DNA from: Luteimonas padinae | GTDB lineage: Bacteria > Pseudomonadota > Gammaproteobacteria > Xanthomonadales > Xanthomonadaceae | Assembly: GCF_014652935.1 (NCBI RefSeq) | Contig: NZ_BMZT01000008.1 | Location: forward strand, 1 to 64,000 | Reading direction: 5' to 3' | Length of the DNA: 64,000 nt | Part shown: in pieces, positions 25,301 to 33,948 of the stretch | Layout: the number at the start of each line of letters is the position of its first letter | Position numbering within the stretch: the stretch's first letter is position 1 | Translations under genes and position numbers: made by a program | The notes under the pieces: generated by a model | The model's input: the letters and a program-made list of their open reading frames with translations, nothing else | Databases searched by the model: none | Told to the model about the DNA's origin: nothing

Positions 25301-26180
25301 GCGAGTCGATCACCACGCGGTCGATGCGGTTGGCGCGCGCGAAGGCCTGCGCCGCCTTGACCGCATAGCGGTGCAGGCGCATCTCCTGTTCCATCGGCGG
25401 GTCCGGCCAGCGGATGCCGAGGCCGCCGGGCGGCATCTCGAAGTCGTCGGGCGTCACGATCTGCACGGCGAACGGATCGACGTCCACCGACGCCGACGAT
25501 TCCACGGTCTCCGCGATCGTCTTGAAGCCGATCCAGCGCCCGGTGTAGCGGCTCATCGCCCAGCCCACCAGGCCCATGTCGAGGATGTCCTGCACGCCCG
25601 CCGGATTGAGGATCGGCATCAGCGCGCTGGTGAACTCGCCTTCCGAACCGTGCGGCAGGGTGGACGAGCGGCAGGCGTGGTCGTCGGCGGCCAGCGCCAG
25701 CACGCCGCCGTGCTTCGAGGTGCCGGCGGCGTTGGCGTGCTTGAACACGTCGCCTGAGCGGTCCACGCCCGGGCCCTTGCCGTACCACATGCCGAACACG
25801 CCATCGACCTTCGCGCCCGGGAACAGGTTGGTCTGCTGGGTGCCCCAGACCATGGTCGCGCCGAGGTCCTCGTTGAGGCCGGGCTTGAAGTGCACGTTGG
25901 CGGCGTCGAGGTGCTTGCGGGCGCGCCACAGCTCGAGGTCGAACCCGCCCAGCGGCGAGCCGCGGTAGCCCGAGACGAATCCGCCCGTATTCAGGCCCGC
26001 AGCCTGGTCGCGCAGCCGCTGCATCATCGGCAGCCGCACCAGCGCCTGCACGCCGGACAGGTAGATGCGGCCCTGCGTGCGAGCGTACTTGTCGTCCAGC
26101 GTGTAGTCGGGATCGGTGACGCCGCGGGTGAGCGCCGTGCTGGCGGAGGCGGGCGAGGAGAGTTCGGCGGTGCTGGTCAT
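22395..26180 (-). CDS. Indolepyruvate ferredoxin oxidoreductase, fused alpha/beta/gamma
   Basis: This 1261-residue protein oxidatively decarboxylates arylpyruvates (or branched 2-oxo acids) to acyl-CoA with ferredoxin, using thiamine diphosphate. The N-terminal region carries the pyrimidine-binding TPP domain (GGFVSGYRGSPLGGFD), the middle the TPP/Mg domain (HYCSGCPHNTSTKVPEGS), and near residue 655 a 4Fe-4S motif CEGCGDCGVKSFC with further Cys in SACNKDFSCVEGFC. The C-terminal gamma domain has VTGVGGTGVVTIGALMGMAG. The proteobacterial form is a single chain of about 1150-1200 residues, so this is full length. The ATG at 26180 (MTSTAELSS) is taken, since upstream sequence to 26297 is arginine-rich. 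Confidence 0.95.
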   Translation of the reverse strand: MTSTAELSSPASASTALTRGVTDPDYTLDDKYARTQGRIYLSGVQALVRLPMMQRLRDQAAGLNTGGFVSGYRGSPLGGFDLELWRARKHLDAANVHFKPGLNEDLGATMVWGTQQTNLFPGAKVDGVFGMWYGKGPGVDRSGDVFKHANAAGTSKHGGVLALAADDHACRSSTLPHGSEGEFTSALMPILNPAGVQDILDMGLVGWAMSRYTGRWIGFKTIAETVESSASVDVDPFAVQIVTPDDFEMPPGGLGIRWPDPPMEQEMRLHRYAVKAAQAFARANRIDRVVIDSPNARLGIATTGKSYLDVLQALEYLGLDARACAELGIRVYKIGMTWPLEPVGIRAFARGLEDILVVEEKLSFIESQMKELFYNFDFGLDGGRRPSIVGKHDEAGEWILPSTGELTPATIAGVIARRIQRFHDSEHIRDVLRWMEEKEGALALPRAQFPRVPHYCSGCPHNTSTKVPEGSRAMAGIGCHYMVTWMDRSTDTFTHMGGEGVTWSGQAPFTETPHVFQNLGDGTYFHSGTLAIRQSVATGVNITYKILYNDAVAMTGGQPVDGTLSVPQIAHQVRSEGVEVIALLSDEIEKWSDPSIFPAGVTFHDRRELDDVQKRLREVKGTSVLIYDQTCATEKRRRRKRGKLPDPDKRVAINSLVCEGCGDCGVKSFCVSVLPKETEFGRKREIDQSACNKDFSCVEGFCPSFVTVHGGKPRKGKPATGLSKLANLPEPVFASDGTRPWNILVTGVGGTGVVTIGALMGMAGHLEGRGATVLDQTGLAQKGGAVTTHIRIAPKPADIHAVRIAAGEADLVLGCDMVVVNDYWTLSKLRAGRSQVVLNSYEAMPGTFTTRPDMQFPATDIISAVRNALGGGDEAAMSAEAAAARVLNVVDATQLATALLGDAIAANLFMLGYAWQRGLVPLSLDALMRAVELNGAAIEMNKTAFAWGRLAAVDIEAVYDAAGIVRNPRTLAEATPSLLDPLPPGDWEGNEWGATSAPKPQRREDELRHLPASATGAAAGAGSDGTADGDNIAFLPLDDARLSRSLDELIARRTAFLTDYQDAKYARRYADFVARVRSAEATRAPGSTDLTEAVSRYFFKLMAYKDEYEVARLYTSGEFERRLKQQFEGDFRLEFHLAPPLLARRDAEGRLRKKAFGPWVFSAFKVLAKLKGLRGGPLDVFGYTEERRMERRLIADYERTVGGLLDTLDGGNVDLAAEIASIPEHIRGYGHVKHAHLEKAKAREADLLREWSNPLRIVQAA

Positions 26181-26364
26181 GCGGGACCCCGTGCGGGCAA
26201 GGCGCTGGCTGAGGGCGCGGCCCGGCGGCCGGCGCGGGGCGCGGGGCGGATGGGGACGCGGAAGCGGCGCGGATTCTATCAGCGACGCCGTTTCCATGAC
26301 TTTTTCTTAACTCCTGCGGGCGCTACATGGGCCGCGGGGCCGGTGGGGGAAGGAGGTGGCCGCC

Positions 26365-28203
26365 ATGCAGGAGCGTTGCGCGGAAGCGCCGTCGGCGGAC
26401 GGCGGCAGCAGCGCACGCAGGCACAACCAGGCGCTGGTCGCGCTGGCGCGGCAGTGCTGGACCGGGCGGCAGAGCCTGGAATGGGCGCTGGCCCGCATCT
26501 GCGAGACGTCGGCCGAGGTGCTCGAGGTCGACCGGGTCAACGTCTGGCGCCTGCATCCCGCGCATGGCGTGCTGCGCTGCATCCACGCCTACGACCGCCG
26601 CAGCGGCGAACACAACTGTCCGGGCTACGACGAGGCCCTGGACGCCGACTCCGAGTACGGCCGCCGACTGGACCAGGTGCGGGTGATCGATGCCGCCGAC
26701 GTGCATCGGGATCCCGGGCTGTCGACGCTGCGGGCCTACTTCGGCCGCCACCAGGTCGCGTCCCTGCTCGACGCGCCGGTCCGCGGCGAGGGCGCGCTGG
26801 TGGGCGTGGTCTGCCACGAGCAGATCGGCCACCCGCGCGCCTGGAGCGAGGCCGAGCAGGCCTTCGCCGCCAGCATCGGCGACTACGTGGCGATGGTGAC
26901 CGAGATCCATCGCCGCCACGACGCCGAGCGCCGCCTGCGCTACCTCGAACTGCACGACGCCCAGACCAACCTGCCCAATCGCGACCATCTGCTCGAGGTC
27001 GCCCACAGCGCGCTGCGCCCGGCCGGCGGCAGCGAGCCGGCGGTCACGGCCATCCACCTGCAGGTCGACCTCGGGGATGACGATCGCGGCAGCGCGCTGG
27101 TGGCCGTGGCCGCGGCGCTGCGCGGAGGCATGGGCGAGGAGGCGACGCTGGCGCGGGTGCGCGACGACGCCTTCGCCCTCGTGCCCCACCGCAGCCTGCG
27201 CGAGGCCGACGCCCTGGCCCTGGCCGGCCGCTGCGTCGAGCTGGTCGAGCGTGCGGGCGACGGCCGCGGCGGACTGCGCGCCGTGGCCGGGATCGCGTTC
27301 TCGCACGACCTCGCGGCGCCATCGGCGGACATGCTGCTGCGCAACGCCGAGCTCGCCAGCCACCGCGCGCGCAGCCTCGGCCGCCTGGACCGCTGCGAGG
27401 TCTTCGATGCCGGCCGCCACCGCGCGCTGGTGGAGCGCATGCACCTGGAGCGCGCGCTGCGCGAGGCGCACCAGGAAGGGCGGCTGCACGTGCACTACCA
27501 GCCGCTGGCGCGGCTCGCGGACGGGCGGATCCTGGGGGCCGAAGCCCTGCTGCGCTGGCGCGACGACGCCAACCAGTGGCGACCGACCGGCGAGGTCATC
27601 GACGTCGCCGAGGCCTCCGGCCTGATCGTGCCGCTGGGCCGCTGGCTGCTGGGCGTGGCCTGCCGTGCCGCCGCGGCCTGGCCACCGTCCGCATCCGGGC
27701 CGCTGACGCTGGCGGTCAACATCTCCGCCCGCCAGCTCGAACAGCCGGGCCTGGTGGCCGACGTCGCCGCGGCCCTCGAGGCCAGCGGGCTGGCACCCGG
27801 CCGGCTGTGGCTCGAACTCACCGAGACCGCCCTGCTGGCGGACGCGCCGTTCGCGATCGCCACCCTGGAGCGCCTGCGCGAACTCGGCGTCCAGGTCGCG
27901 CTGGACGACTTCGGCACCGGGCAATCGTCGCTGGCCCGGCTCAGGCACCTCCCGATCGACGGCCTCAAGGTGGACCGCGGCTTCGTCGCCGACCTGCCCG
28001 GGGATCCGCTGGACATGGCGATCCTGGCCGCGATCGCGACGGTGGCGGCCAAGGCCGGGCTGAAGGTGGTCGCGGAGGGCATCGAGCGCGCGGAGCAGGT
28101 GCAGGCGGTCATGGACTGCGGCATCGCCCTGGGCCAGGGCTATCACTTCGGGCGCCCGGTCCCGGAGGCGGAGCTGCGTGCCATCTTCAGCCGCCAGGGC
28201 TGA
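26365..28203 (+). CDS. GAF - degenerate GGDEF - EAL c-di-GMP phosphodiesterase
   Basis: This 612-residue cytosolic signalling protein has a GAF sensor domain (about 30-190), a GGDEF-like domain whose signature is replaced by RVRDDAFAL (about 195-355; it should not make c-di-GMP) and an intact EAL domain from about 365. E393-A-L starts the EAL motif; NISARQLEQ, LELTETALL, DDFGTGQSS, LKVDRGFV, VVAEGIE and QGYHFGRP complete the metal and substrate site. It should hydrolyse c-di-GMP under GAF control. The ATG at 26365 has a perfect AGGAGG eight bases upstream, so the in-frame GTG at 26356 overlapping that site is rejected. Confidence 0.93.
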   Translation: MQERCAEAPSADGGSSARRHNQALVALARQCWTGRQSLEWALARICETSAEVLEVDRVNVWRLHPAHGVLRCIHAYDRRSGEHNCPGYDEALDADSEYGRRLDQVRVIDAADVHRDPGLSTLRAYFGRHQVASLLDAPVRGEGALVGVVCHEQIGHPRAWSEAEQAFAASIGDYVAMVTEIHRRHDAERRLRYLELHDAQTNLPNRDHLLEVAHSALRPAGGSEPAVTAIHLQVDLGDDDRGSALVAVAAALRGGMGEEATLARVRDDAFALVPHRSLREADALALAGRCVELVERAGDGRGGLRAVAGIAFSHDLAAPSADMLLRNAELASHRARSLGRLDRCEVFDAGRHRALVERMHLERALREAHQEGRLHVHYQPLARLADGRILGAEALLRWRDDANQWRPTGEVIDVAEASGLIVPLGRWLLGVACRAAAAWPPSASGPLTLAVNISARQLEQPGLVADVAAALEASGLAPGRLWLELTETALLADAPFAIATLERLRELGVQVALDDFGTGQSSLARLRHLPIDGLKVDRGFVADLPGDPLDMAILAAIATVAAKAGLKVVAEGIERAEQVQAVMDCGIALGQGYHFGRPVPEAELRAIFSRQG

Positions 28204-28268
28204 AATGCCGGGGTGGTGCCGCTACCATGGCGGCGGGGTACAGGGGCCCCGCTACCCGTATCGACGCA

Positions 28269-28904
28269 ATGAACCATGCTTTCGCACGCCGGCTCGCCGC
28301 CCTCGTGCTTGCTTCGCTGTCCTTCGGCCTGTGCGCGCAGGACCTGCCCTGGCCCAAGGAGTTCTACTTCGAACCCGACACCGACGTCGCCCGCCCGCTG
28401 GAGCTCTATCCGGGCAGCGACGACGCGACGGTGGAGCGCCTGCTGCAGGCGCGCCGGGGCGGGCGCCGCAATGCCAACCTCGCGACCGCCCAGCTGGCAC
28501 ACCTGTCCTATGTGGCCGGCCGCACCGACACCGGCGCCGCGCTCTACCAGGAGGCCAAGCAGCGCCCGGACACTGCGCGCCAGCGTGACGCGCTGCACTG
28601 GAACCACGGCTGGGACCTGTACCGCAGCGGCGACGTCGCCGGCGCGCTGGAGCAGTGGCGGATCGCCGGCGCCGAGCGCCTGAGGGGACCGGCCTGGCTG
28701 CCGCCGACGCTCGCCCTGGGGCTGTGGCAGCTGGACCGCCGCGACGACGCCATCCGCTGGTACGCGGCCGCCGTGCGCACCGAGCCGACGCTGTGGACCT
28801 CGCCCGACCTGGTGCGCCTGCTGCCGGACTGGACCGACGAGGACCGCGCCGTGCTGGCGCGCGTGGCCGAAGCCTGGAAGCTCGCGCCGCCGCCCTGGCC
28901 CTGA
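28269..28904 (+). CDS. Exported TPR-like protein
   Basis: This 211-residue protein has a signal peptide ending FGLCAQ. The mature part is helical with TPR-type pairs (NLATAQLAHLSYVAGRTDTG, HWNHGWDLYRSGDVAGALEQW, LALGLWQLDRRDDAIRWYAAA). It is probably a periplasmic scaffold; no enzymatic motif is seen. It follows the EAL gene after 65 bases in the same direction and may be cotranscribed. No specific family is recognised. Confidence 0.8.
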   Translation: MNHAFARRLAALVLASLSFGLCAQDLPWPKEFYFEPDTDVARPLELYPGSDDATVERLLQARRGGRRNANLATAQLAHLSYVAGRTDTGAALYQEAKQRPDTARQRDALHWNHGWDLYRSGDVAGALEQWRIAGAERLRGPAWLPPTLALGLWQLDRRDDAIRWYAAAVRTEPTLWTSPDLVRLLPDWTDEDRAVLARVAEAWKLAPPPWP

Positions 28905-28946
28905 GCCGGGCGTCGCGTGCCGCCCGTGGCGGGCGGTGCGCCGCGT

Positions 28947-29669
28947 TCAGCCGCCGCTGCCGGCTTCGAGCGGCACGTCGTGCGCGCGCAGCCAGGCGCG
29001 CACCGCCTCGCGTTCGTCGCGCGCCCGCGCGTTGAGCAGGGCCTCGCGCATCTGGAAGTAGTAGGGCTGGAAGGTCTCGCCGGCCGAATTGGTGGCGTGC
29101 GCCGGGGCGCCGGCCTCGAGCAGCTCCAGCACGATGCCGCCGGCATTGATCGACCCGGCCGCGTGCAGCGGCGTGGTGCCGTTGTGGTCGGCCGCGCCGG
29201 GGTCGGCGCCTGCGGCCAGCAGCATGCGCACCTGTTCGCGGCCGCCGCCGAGGATGGCGCGCACCAGCGGGGTCTCGCCGGTCACGCGGTTGGGCTGGTC
29301 GGGGTTGGCGCCGCGGTCGAGCAGCAGCTTCAGCAGCGCCGGGTCGTCGCCGAAGGCGGCCACGTGCACCGCGCTGCCGCCGCCCGGGGCCTGGCGATCG
29401 GGATCGGCGCCGGCATCGAGCAGCACCTCGACCACGTCGGCGCGCCCCGCGGCCACGGCCAGCTGCAGCAGGCTGCTGCCGTCGCTGCCCGGGGTGTCGG
29501 GGTGGACGCCGCCGGCCAGGCCGGCGCGCAGGGCGTCGGCATCGCCGCGCGCGACGGCGTCGGCGAGTGGGGCAAGCTGCGGATCAGTGAAGGGATGGTC
29601 CAAGGTGGGGGCTCGGCTGCACGCGGCCGCGCTCGCCGCCAGGAGGAGGATCAGGACACCGCTGCGCAT
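28947..29669 (-). CDS. Ankyrin-repeat lipoprotein, candidate immunity protein for the adjacent lipase
   Basis: It has 240 residues from the ATG at 29669, which has GGAG six bases upstream; the ATG at 29687 lacks a site. The lipobox (LAASAAAC) gives a periplasm-facing lipoprotein. About five ankyrin repeats follow (DGSSLLQLAVAAGRADVVEV, GGGSAVHVAAFGDDPALLKL, NGTTPLHAAGS). The C-terminus TFQPYYFQMREALLNA...VRAWLRAHDV is shared in pattern with the paralogue at 33103. It lies 27 bases after the lipase stop in one operon. Envelope-anchored binding protein directly downstream of a lipase is the layout of effector/immunity pairs; this role is inference. Confidence 0.85.
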   Translation of the reverse strand: MRSGVLILLLAASAAACSRAPTLDHPFTDPQLAPLADAVARGDADALRAGLAGGVHPDTPGSDGSSLLQLAVAAGRADVVEVLLDAGADPDRQAPGGGSAVHVAAFGDDPALLKLLLDRGANPDQPNRVTGETPLVRAILGGGREQVRMLLAAGADPGAADHNGTTPLHAAGSINAGGIVLELLEAGAPAHATNSAGETFQPYYFQMREALLNARARDEREAVRAWLRAHDVPLEAGSGG

Positions 29670-29696
29670 GGCTCCCGATGGTGCCACAGGCGCGTG

Positions 29697-31244
29697 TTAT
29701 CGACGGAACAGGCTGCCGACCAGGTCGAAGCCCGTCTCCAGCACGTTGCCGCCGAAGTCGGCCACGCCCTCGACCAGGCGGCCGCCGCCGGAGACCAGGC
29801 CCGCGGCGACGTCGCCGACCGGACCGCCCACGCTGTTGTCGATGCGCTCGGCCAGCGCGTCGGTGCCGGTGCGCACGGTGTCGCCGGTGGAGTTGAACAC
29901 GCCCTCGACCACGTCGCCGGCGATGCGGATCCCGCCCTCGACCACGTTGCCGCTGGCGATGTTGGTCTCCCACTCGCCGGCGATGTCGTCTACCAGGTCA
30001 TGCGTGTTGCGCGCGAAGTCGTCCTGCAGCACGTCCGGCACCGCATCGATCAGGCTGCCGGCCGTGCCTTGCGGCGGATTCTGGTAGCCGGGCTGCCAGG
30101 GCTGCTGCTGGATCATGGCCTCGGTCAGCAGCTCGGGACTGTGGCTGACCGCGCCGCGCACCAGGCCGGCGACGCCGCCCAGCACCGGCACGTTCAGCCG
30201 GTCCGCCGCCTCGAGCCCGACGCCCAGGACCCAGGCCACGGGCGTCGACAGGCCTGTTTCGGCGTCGAGTCCGCGCGGCACCAGGGTCAGGTCCTGCACG
30301 CCTTCGGGATCGACCACGATCTGCGTGCCCAGCGCGTCCGGCGCGGCCAGCGCGAACGGGCTGTTCTCCTGGAAGTTGGTCAGCAGGTCGTCGCCCATCG
30401 AGTAGCGGCGGATCAGGCCGCCTTCGGCCAGGTCGCGCGCGGCCTGCGGGTCGATGCCGAGGCGGTCGAAGGTGTTGGGATGGATGCCTGAGGCGTCGAA
30501 GGTGACCGCCGGCACGCCGGAGGCCAGCGAGGCCACCGAGGCCAGGCCGCCGCCCTGCGAGTGCCCGGTGATGGCGAGGTTGGTGGCGTTGCCGTCGGCG
30601 TCGGGCGTGCCGAAGCGGCGCTCGAACTCGACCGCGGTGCGCGTGGCCAGGCCGCTGAACTTGTCGATCTCGTCGCTGGTGGTGAAGCCCGCGCCCTGGC
30701 GGAAGTTGTTCATCCAGTCGGTGCCGCTGCCGTCGGTGCCGCGGTAGGCGAGGACGAAGTTGCCGTTGCAGTCCTGGTAGATCTCGGCCTTGAAGTGCTG
30801 GGCGGTGAGCTGGTCGCCGCCGTCGAGGTACTGGGCGCGCCAGGCGGCGGGATCGTCGATGCCGCGCGCGGCCAGGTCGGCGTCGGTGACTTCGGTCCAG
30901 CCGGCCGGCGGCGCGCCACGGGTGCCGTAAACAGCGGTGGCGAGTTGCGACAGCACGACGTCGAATTCCTGCGCCTGCTGGCCGCTGGCCAGCGCCGAGA
31001 GCTCGCCGGGGCCGACGCCGCCGGGGGCGCACTGCGGCGACTGCGACTGCGACTGCGGCCCCTGGGGCGCGGCGGGCGACAGCGCGCCCAGCTGCGGGTG
31101 GTAGCCGGGCTCGTGGCGGCCCTGCAGCGGCTGCAGCGCGGGGGCGTTGGCGGCTTCCGGCGGCGCGGGCGGCGGAGGCGACGGCTGCAGGCCGCGCAGA
31201 TGGAGGGCGGAGGTCGAGTCGTTGTCCAGGCGCGCGTGCAACAT
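29697..31244 (-). CDS. Class 3-like lipase with repetitive C-terminal tail, candidate antibacterial effector
   Basis: It has 515 residues from the ATG at 31244. A Pro/Gln-rich N-terminus (about 18-75) without Sec signal precedes an alpha/beta hydrolase domain: ATAVYG, FVLAYRGTDGSGTDW (oxyanion region) and nucleophile S229 in ITGHSQGGGLASVASL. From about residue 385 the tail is a string of amphipathic helices in a V-x-G-x-x-x-GD pattern (GDVVEGVFNSTGDTVRTG, GPVGDVAAGLVSGGGRLVEG). It is paralogous to 33949-35610 over the catalytic core. The ankyrin lipoprotein follows immediately. No XVIPCD or T6SS marker is recognised, so the secretion route is unknown. It is divergent from the gamma-glutamyltransferase gene. 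Confidence 0.85.
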   Translation of the reverse strand: MLHARLDNDSTSALHLRGLQPSPPPPAPPEAANAPALQPLQGRHEPGYHPQLGALSPAAPQGPQSQSQSPQCAPGGVGPGELSALASGQQAQEFDVVLSQLATAVYGTRGAPPAGWTEVTDADLAARGIDDPAAWRAQYLDGGDQLTAQHFKAEIYQDCNGNFVLAYRGTDGSGTDWMNNFRQGAGFTTSDEIDKFSGLATRTAVEFERRFGTPDADGNATNLAITGHSQGGGLASVASLASGVPAVTFDASGIHPNTFDRLGIDPQAARDLAEGGLIRRYSMGDDLLTNFQENSPFALAAPDALGTQIVVDPEGVQDLTLVPRGLDAETGLSTPVAWVLGVGLEAADRLNVPVLGGVAGLVRGAVSHSPELLTEAMIQQQPWQPGYQNPPQGTAGSLIDAVPDVLQDDFARNTHDLVDDIAGEWETNIASGNVVEGGIRIAGDVVEGVFNSTGDTVRTGTDALAERIDNSVGGPVGDVAAGLVSGGGRLVEGVADFGGNVLETGFDLVGSLFRR

Positions 31245-31365
31245 GGGAGCGGTTCCGCAGGAGTCTGCGGCCAGTGGACCGCTCCCGCCGCCGCGGTTCA
31301 ATCGGGGGCGCACCCTAGGTGGGCTTGCCAAGGTCGCGCTTCCGCCATCCCCGGTCCGCTTGCGA

Positions 31366-33093
31366 ATGTCCCTGCAGCCACGCCTCCTCCTCGCCGCCCT
31401 GCTGTTGGCCACGGTGCCGGCCACCCATGCCGCCGACCGCATCACCGGCCAGCCCTTCGCCACCCGCAGCGAGGTGCATGCCCCGCACGCGATGGCCGCG
31501 ACCTCCCACCCGCTGGCGACCCAGGTCGCGCTGGACGTGATGAAGGCCGGCGGCTCCGCCGTGGACGCGGCGATCGCCGCCAATGCCGCGTTGGGCCTGA
31601 TGGAGCCGACCGGCAACGGCATCGGCGGCGACCTGTTCGCCATCGTCTGGGACCCGGAGACGCGCCGGCTGCACGGTTACAACGGCTCGGGCCGCTCGCC
31701 GCGCTCGCTCACCGCGGCCGAGTTCAAGCGCCGCGGGCTGACCGACATCCCCGCGCACGGCCCGCTGCCGGTGACGGTGCCGGGCACGGTCGACGGCTGG
31801 TTCGCGCTGCACGAACGCTTCGGGCGGCGCACGATGGCCGAAAACCTGGCGCCGGCGATCCGCTACGCGCGCGACGGCCATCCGGTGCACGAGACCATCG
31901 CCTACTACTGGGCGCGATCGGTGCCGCGGCTGTCGATGTGGCCGGGCTTCAGCGAGCAGTTCACCGTGGCCGATGCCGACGGCAGCCGCCGCGCCCCGCG
32001 CAGCGGCGAGACCTGGAAGAACCCGAACCTTGCCGACACCCTGCAGAAGATCGCCGATGGCGGTCGCGACGCCTTCTACACCGGCGACATCGCGCGCGTG
32101 ATCGGCGACTACTTCGCGGCCAACGATGGCTTCCTCGCCTACGACGACCTGGCCGCGCACCGGGGCGAGTGGGTCGAGCCGGTGTCGACGAACTACCGCG
32201 GCCATGACGTGTGGGAGCTCCCGCCCAACGGCCAGGGCATTGCCGCGCTGCAGATCCTCAACCTGCTCGAACCGTACGACCTTGCGTCCTACGGCTTCGG
32301 CAGCCCCGAGCATGTGCACCTGTTCGTCGAGGCCAAGAAGCTGGCCTTCGCCGACCGCGCGCGCTGGTACGCCGACCCCTCCTTCCATCCGGCGCCGGTG
32401 GCGAAGCTGGTATCGAAGGACTACGCCCGCGAACGCGGCAGGCTGATGTCGCCCGACCGCGTGCTGCGCGAGGTGCAGCCGGCCACGCCGCGCGAGCTGG
32501 AAGAGGGCGACACCATCTACCTGACCACCGCCGACGCCGACGGCATGATGGTCTCGCTGATCCAGTCCAACTACCGCGGCATGGGCAGCGGCATGGCGCC
32601 GCCCGGGCTGGGCTTCATCCTGCAGGACCGCGGCGAGCAGTTCGTGCTTGGCGACGCCTCGCACCCCAACGCCTATGCCCCCGGCAAGCGGCCCTTCCAC
32701 ACCATCATCCCGGCCTTCGTGACCAAGGACGGCAAGCCCTGGCTGGCCTACGGGGTGATGGGCGGTGCGATGCAGCCGCAGGGCCACGTGCAGATCCTGC
32801 TCAACATGATCGATTTCGGCATGAACCTGCAGGAGGCCGGCGATGCGCCGCGCATCCACCACGATGGCTCCACCGAGCCGGTCGGGCGGGCCACGGTGAT
32901 GTCCGATGGCGGATGGATCGAACTCGAGTCCGGCTTCCCGCAGGCGACGCTGCGCGCGCTGATGGATCGCGGGCACTCGGTGCGCTCGGCGCTCGGGCCC
33001 TTCGGCGGCTACCAGGCGATCATCGCCAACCCGCACGGCGGCTGGACCGGCGCCAGCGAATCCCGCAAGGACGGCCAGGCCGCCGGCTACTGA
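31366..33093 (+). CDS. ggt: Gamma-glutamyltransferase
   Basis: This 575-residue secreted enzyme has a signal peptide ending ATHAA. It hydrolyses or transfers the gamma-glutamyl group of glutathione and related peptides in the periplasm. Family blocks include GGSAVDAAIAANAALGLMEPTGNGIGGDLF, TVPGTVDGW, ELPPNGQGIAALQILNLLE and the autoprocessing Thr region EEGDTIYLTTADADGMMVSLIQS, after which a small subunit of about 190 residues would be released. MGGAMQPQGHVQ is also conserved. The ATG at 31366 directly precedes the signal peptide. It sits between two lipase/ankyrin operons, oriented oppositely to both. Confidence 0.95.
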   Translation: MSLQPRLLLAALLLATVPATHAADRITGQPFATRSEVHAPHAMAATSHPLATQVALDVMKAGGSAVDAAIAANAALGLMEPTGNGIGGDLFAIVWDPETRRLHGYNGSGRSPRSLTAAEFKRRGLTDIPAHGPLPVTVPGTVDGWFALHERFGRRTMAENLAPAIRYARDGHPVHETIAYYWARSVPRLSMWPGFSEQFTVADADGSRRAPRSGETWKNPNLADTLQKIADGGRDAFYTGDIARVIGDYFAANDGFLAYDDLAAHRGEWVEPVSTNYRGHDVWELPPNGQGIAALQILNLLEPYDLASYGFGSPEHVHLFVEAKKLAFADRARWYADPSFHPAPVAKLVSKDYARERGRLMSPDRVLREVQPATPRELEEGDTIYLTTADADGMMVSLIQSNYRGMGSGMAPPGLGFILQDRGEQFVLGDASHPNAYAPGKRPFHTIIPAFVTKDGKPWLAYGVMGGAMQPQGHVQILLNMIDFGMNLQEAGDAPRIHHDGSTEPVGRATVMSDGGWIELESGFPQATLRALMDRGHSVRSALGPFGGYQAIIANPHGGWTGASESRKDGQAAGY

Positions 33094-33102
33094 GGCCGCG
33101 CC

Positions 33103-33891
33103 TCAGCCCCGCGGCTGCACCGCGACGCCGTTGGCCTCCAGCCAGGCGTCGATCTTCCCGAGGTCGCGGCGCGTGCCTGCGTTGAGCAGCTTCGGGTCGC
33201 CCTTGAACAGGTAGTCCTGGAAGGTCGCGCCGGTGCGGTCGGTGGCGCGCGGATCGGCGCCGGCCTCGAGGAAGCGCAGCACCGCGCCGGTGTCCTTCAC
33301 CATCGCCGCGTGATGCAGCAGGGTGGTGCCGTTGCGGTCGGCCACGTCCACGCGCGCGCCGGCGCGCAGCAGCACGCCCACGTTCTCGTCGCTGTCGGCG
33401 CGCAGCGCGTCGTACAGCGGCGTGGCGCCGGTGACGGTATTGGGCGTGTCGGGCGACATGCCGTGCTCGAGCAGGGCCTCCAGCCAGTCGCGCGACTTGC
33501 CCATCGCCGCCAGGTGCAGGGCGGTGCGGCCGTCGCGGTTGCCGCGCGCGGGGTCGGCGCCCAGCGCCAGCAGCAGGCGGAAGGCGCCGCGGTCGCCGCG
33601 CTTCATCGCCCACTGCAGCAGGGGCTGGCCGCGGTCGTCCTCGGCGTTGGGATTGGCGCCGGCGGCGATCAGTTCGCGCGCCAGCGCATCGTCGCCCGCC
33701 AGCACGGCGTCGGCGAGCTGGGCGCTGCCCGGGTTTGCAAAGGCCTGGCCTTGGGTCACGTCTGTCCCTTGCCGGGCGCAGCCGGCGGTGGAGGCGAGCA
33801 TCAGCGACGCGGCCACCAGCAGGCGCACGCGACGCGGCGCCGTCCCGAGGGAGGGCGCCGCGACGGGCTGCGGTCTGGGGGCGTCGGACAT
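33103..33891 (-). CDS. Ankyrin-repeat lipoprotein paralogue, candidate immunity protein
   Basis: It has 262 residues from the ATG at 33891 (a TTG start at 33900 is possible). An N-terminal basic stretch and lipobox-like LASTAGC precede five ankyrin repeats (DDRGQPLLQWAMKRGDRGAF, DGRTALHLAAMGKSRDWLEA, NTVTGATPLYDALRAD, NGTTLLHHAAMVKDTGAVLR). The tail ATFQDYLFKGDPKLLNA...IDAWLEANGV parallels that of the 28947 protein, so the two are duplicated. The signal is unusually long (about 40 residues to the Cys), but a lipobox is visible. It lies 57 bases after the lipase stop, in the same order as the first pair. Confidence 0.85.
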   Translation of the reverse strand: MSDAPRPQPVAAPSLGTAPRRVRLLVAASLMLASTAGCARQGTDVTQGQAFANPGSAQLADAVLAGDDALARELIAAGANPNAEDDRGQPLLQWAMKRGDRGAFRLLLALGADPARGNRDGRTALHLAAMGKSRDWLEALLEHGMSPDTPNTVTGATPLYDALRADSDENVGVLLRAGARVDVADRNGTTLLHHAAMVKDTGAVLRFLEAGADPRATDRTGATFQDYLFKGDPKLLNAGTRRDLGKIDAWLEANGVAVQPRG

Positions 33892-33948
33892 GCGGGCCAA
33901 CTTACTACGTCAGGGCCGCGCCTTGCGTGACCGGCGCGGCGGCTGCGG

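Noticed and set aside
22473-25757. 1094-codon open frame opposite the indolepyruvate oxidoreductase
   Set aside because: Low-complexity Val/Gln/His-rich translation with no family; typical antisense frame at very high GC.
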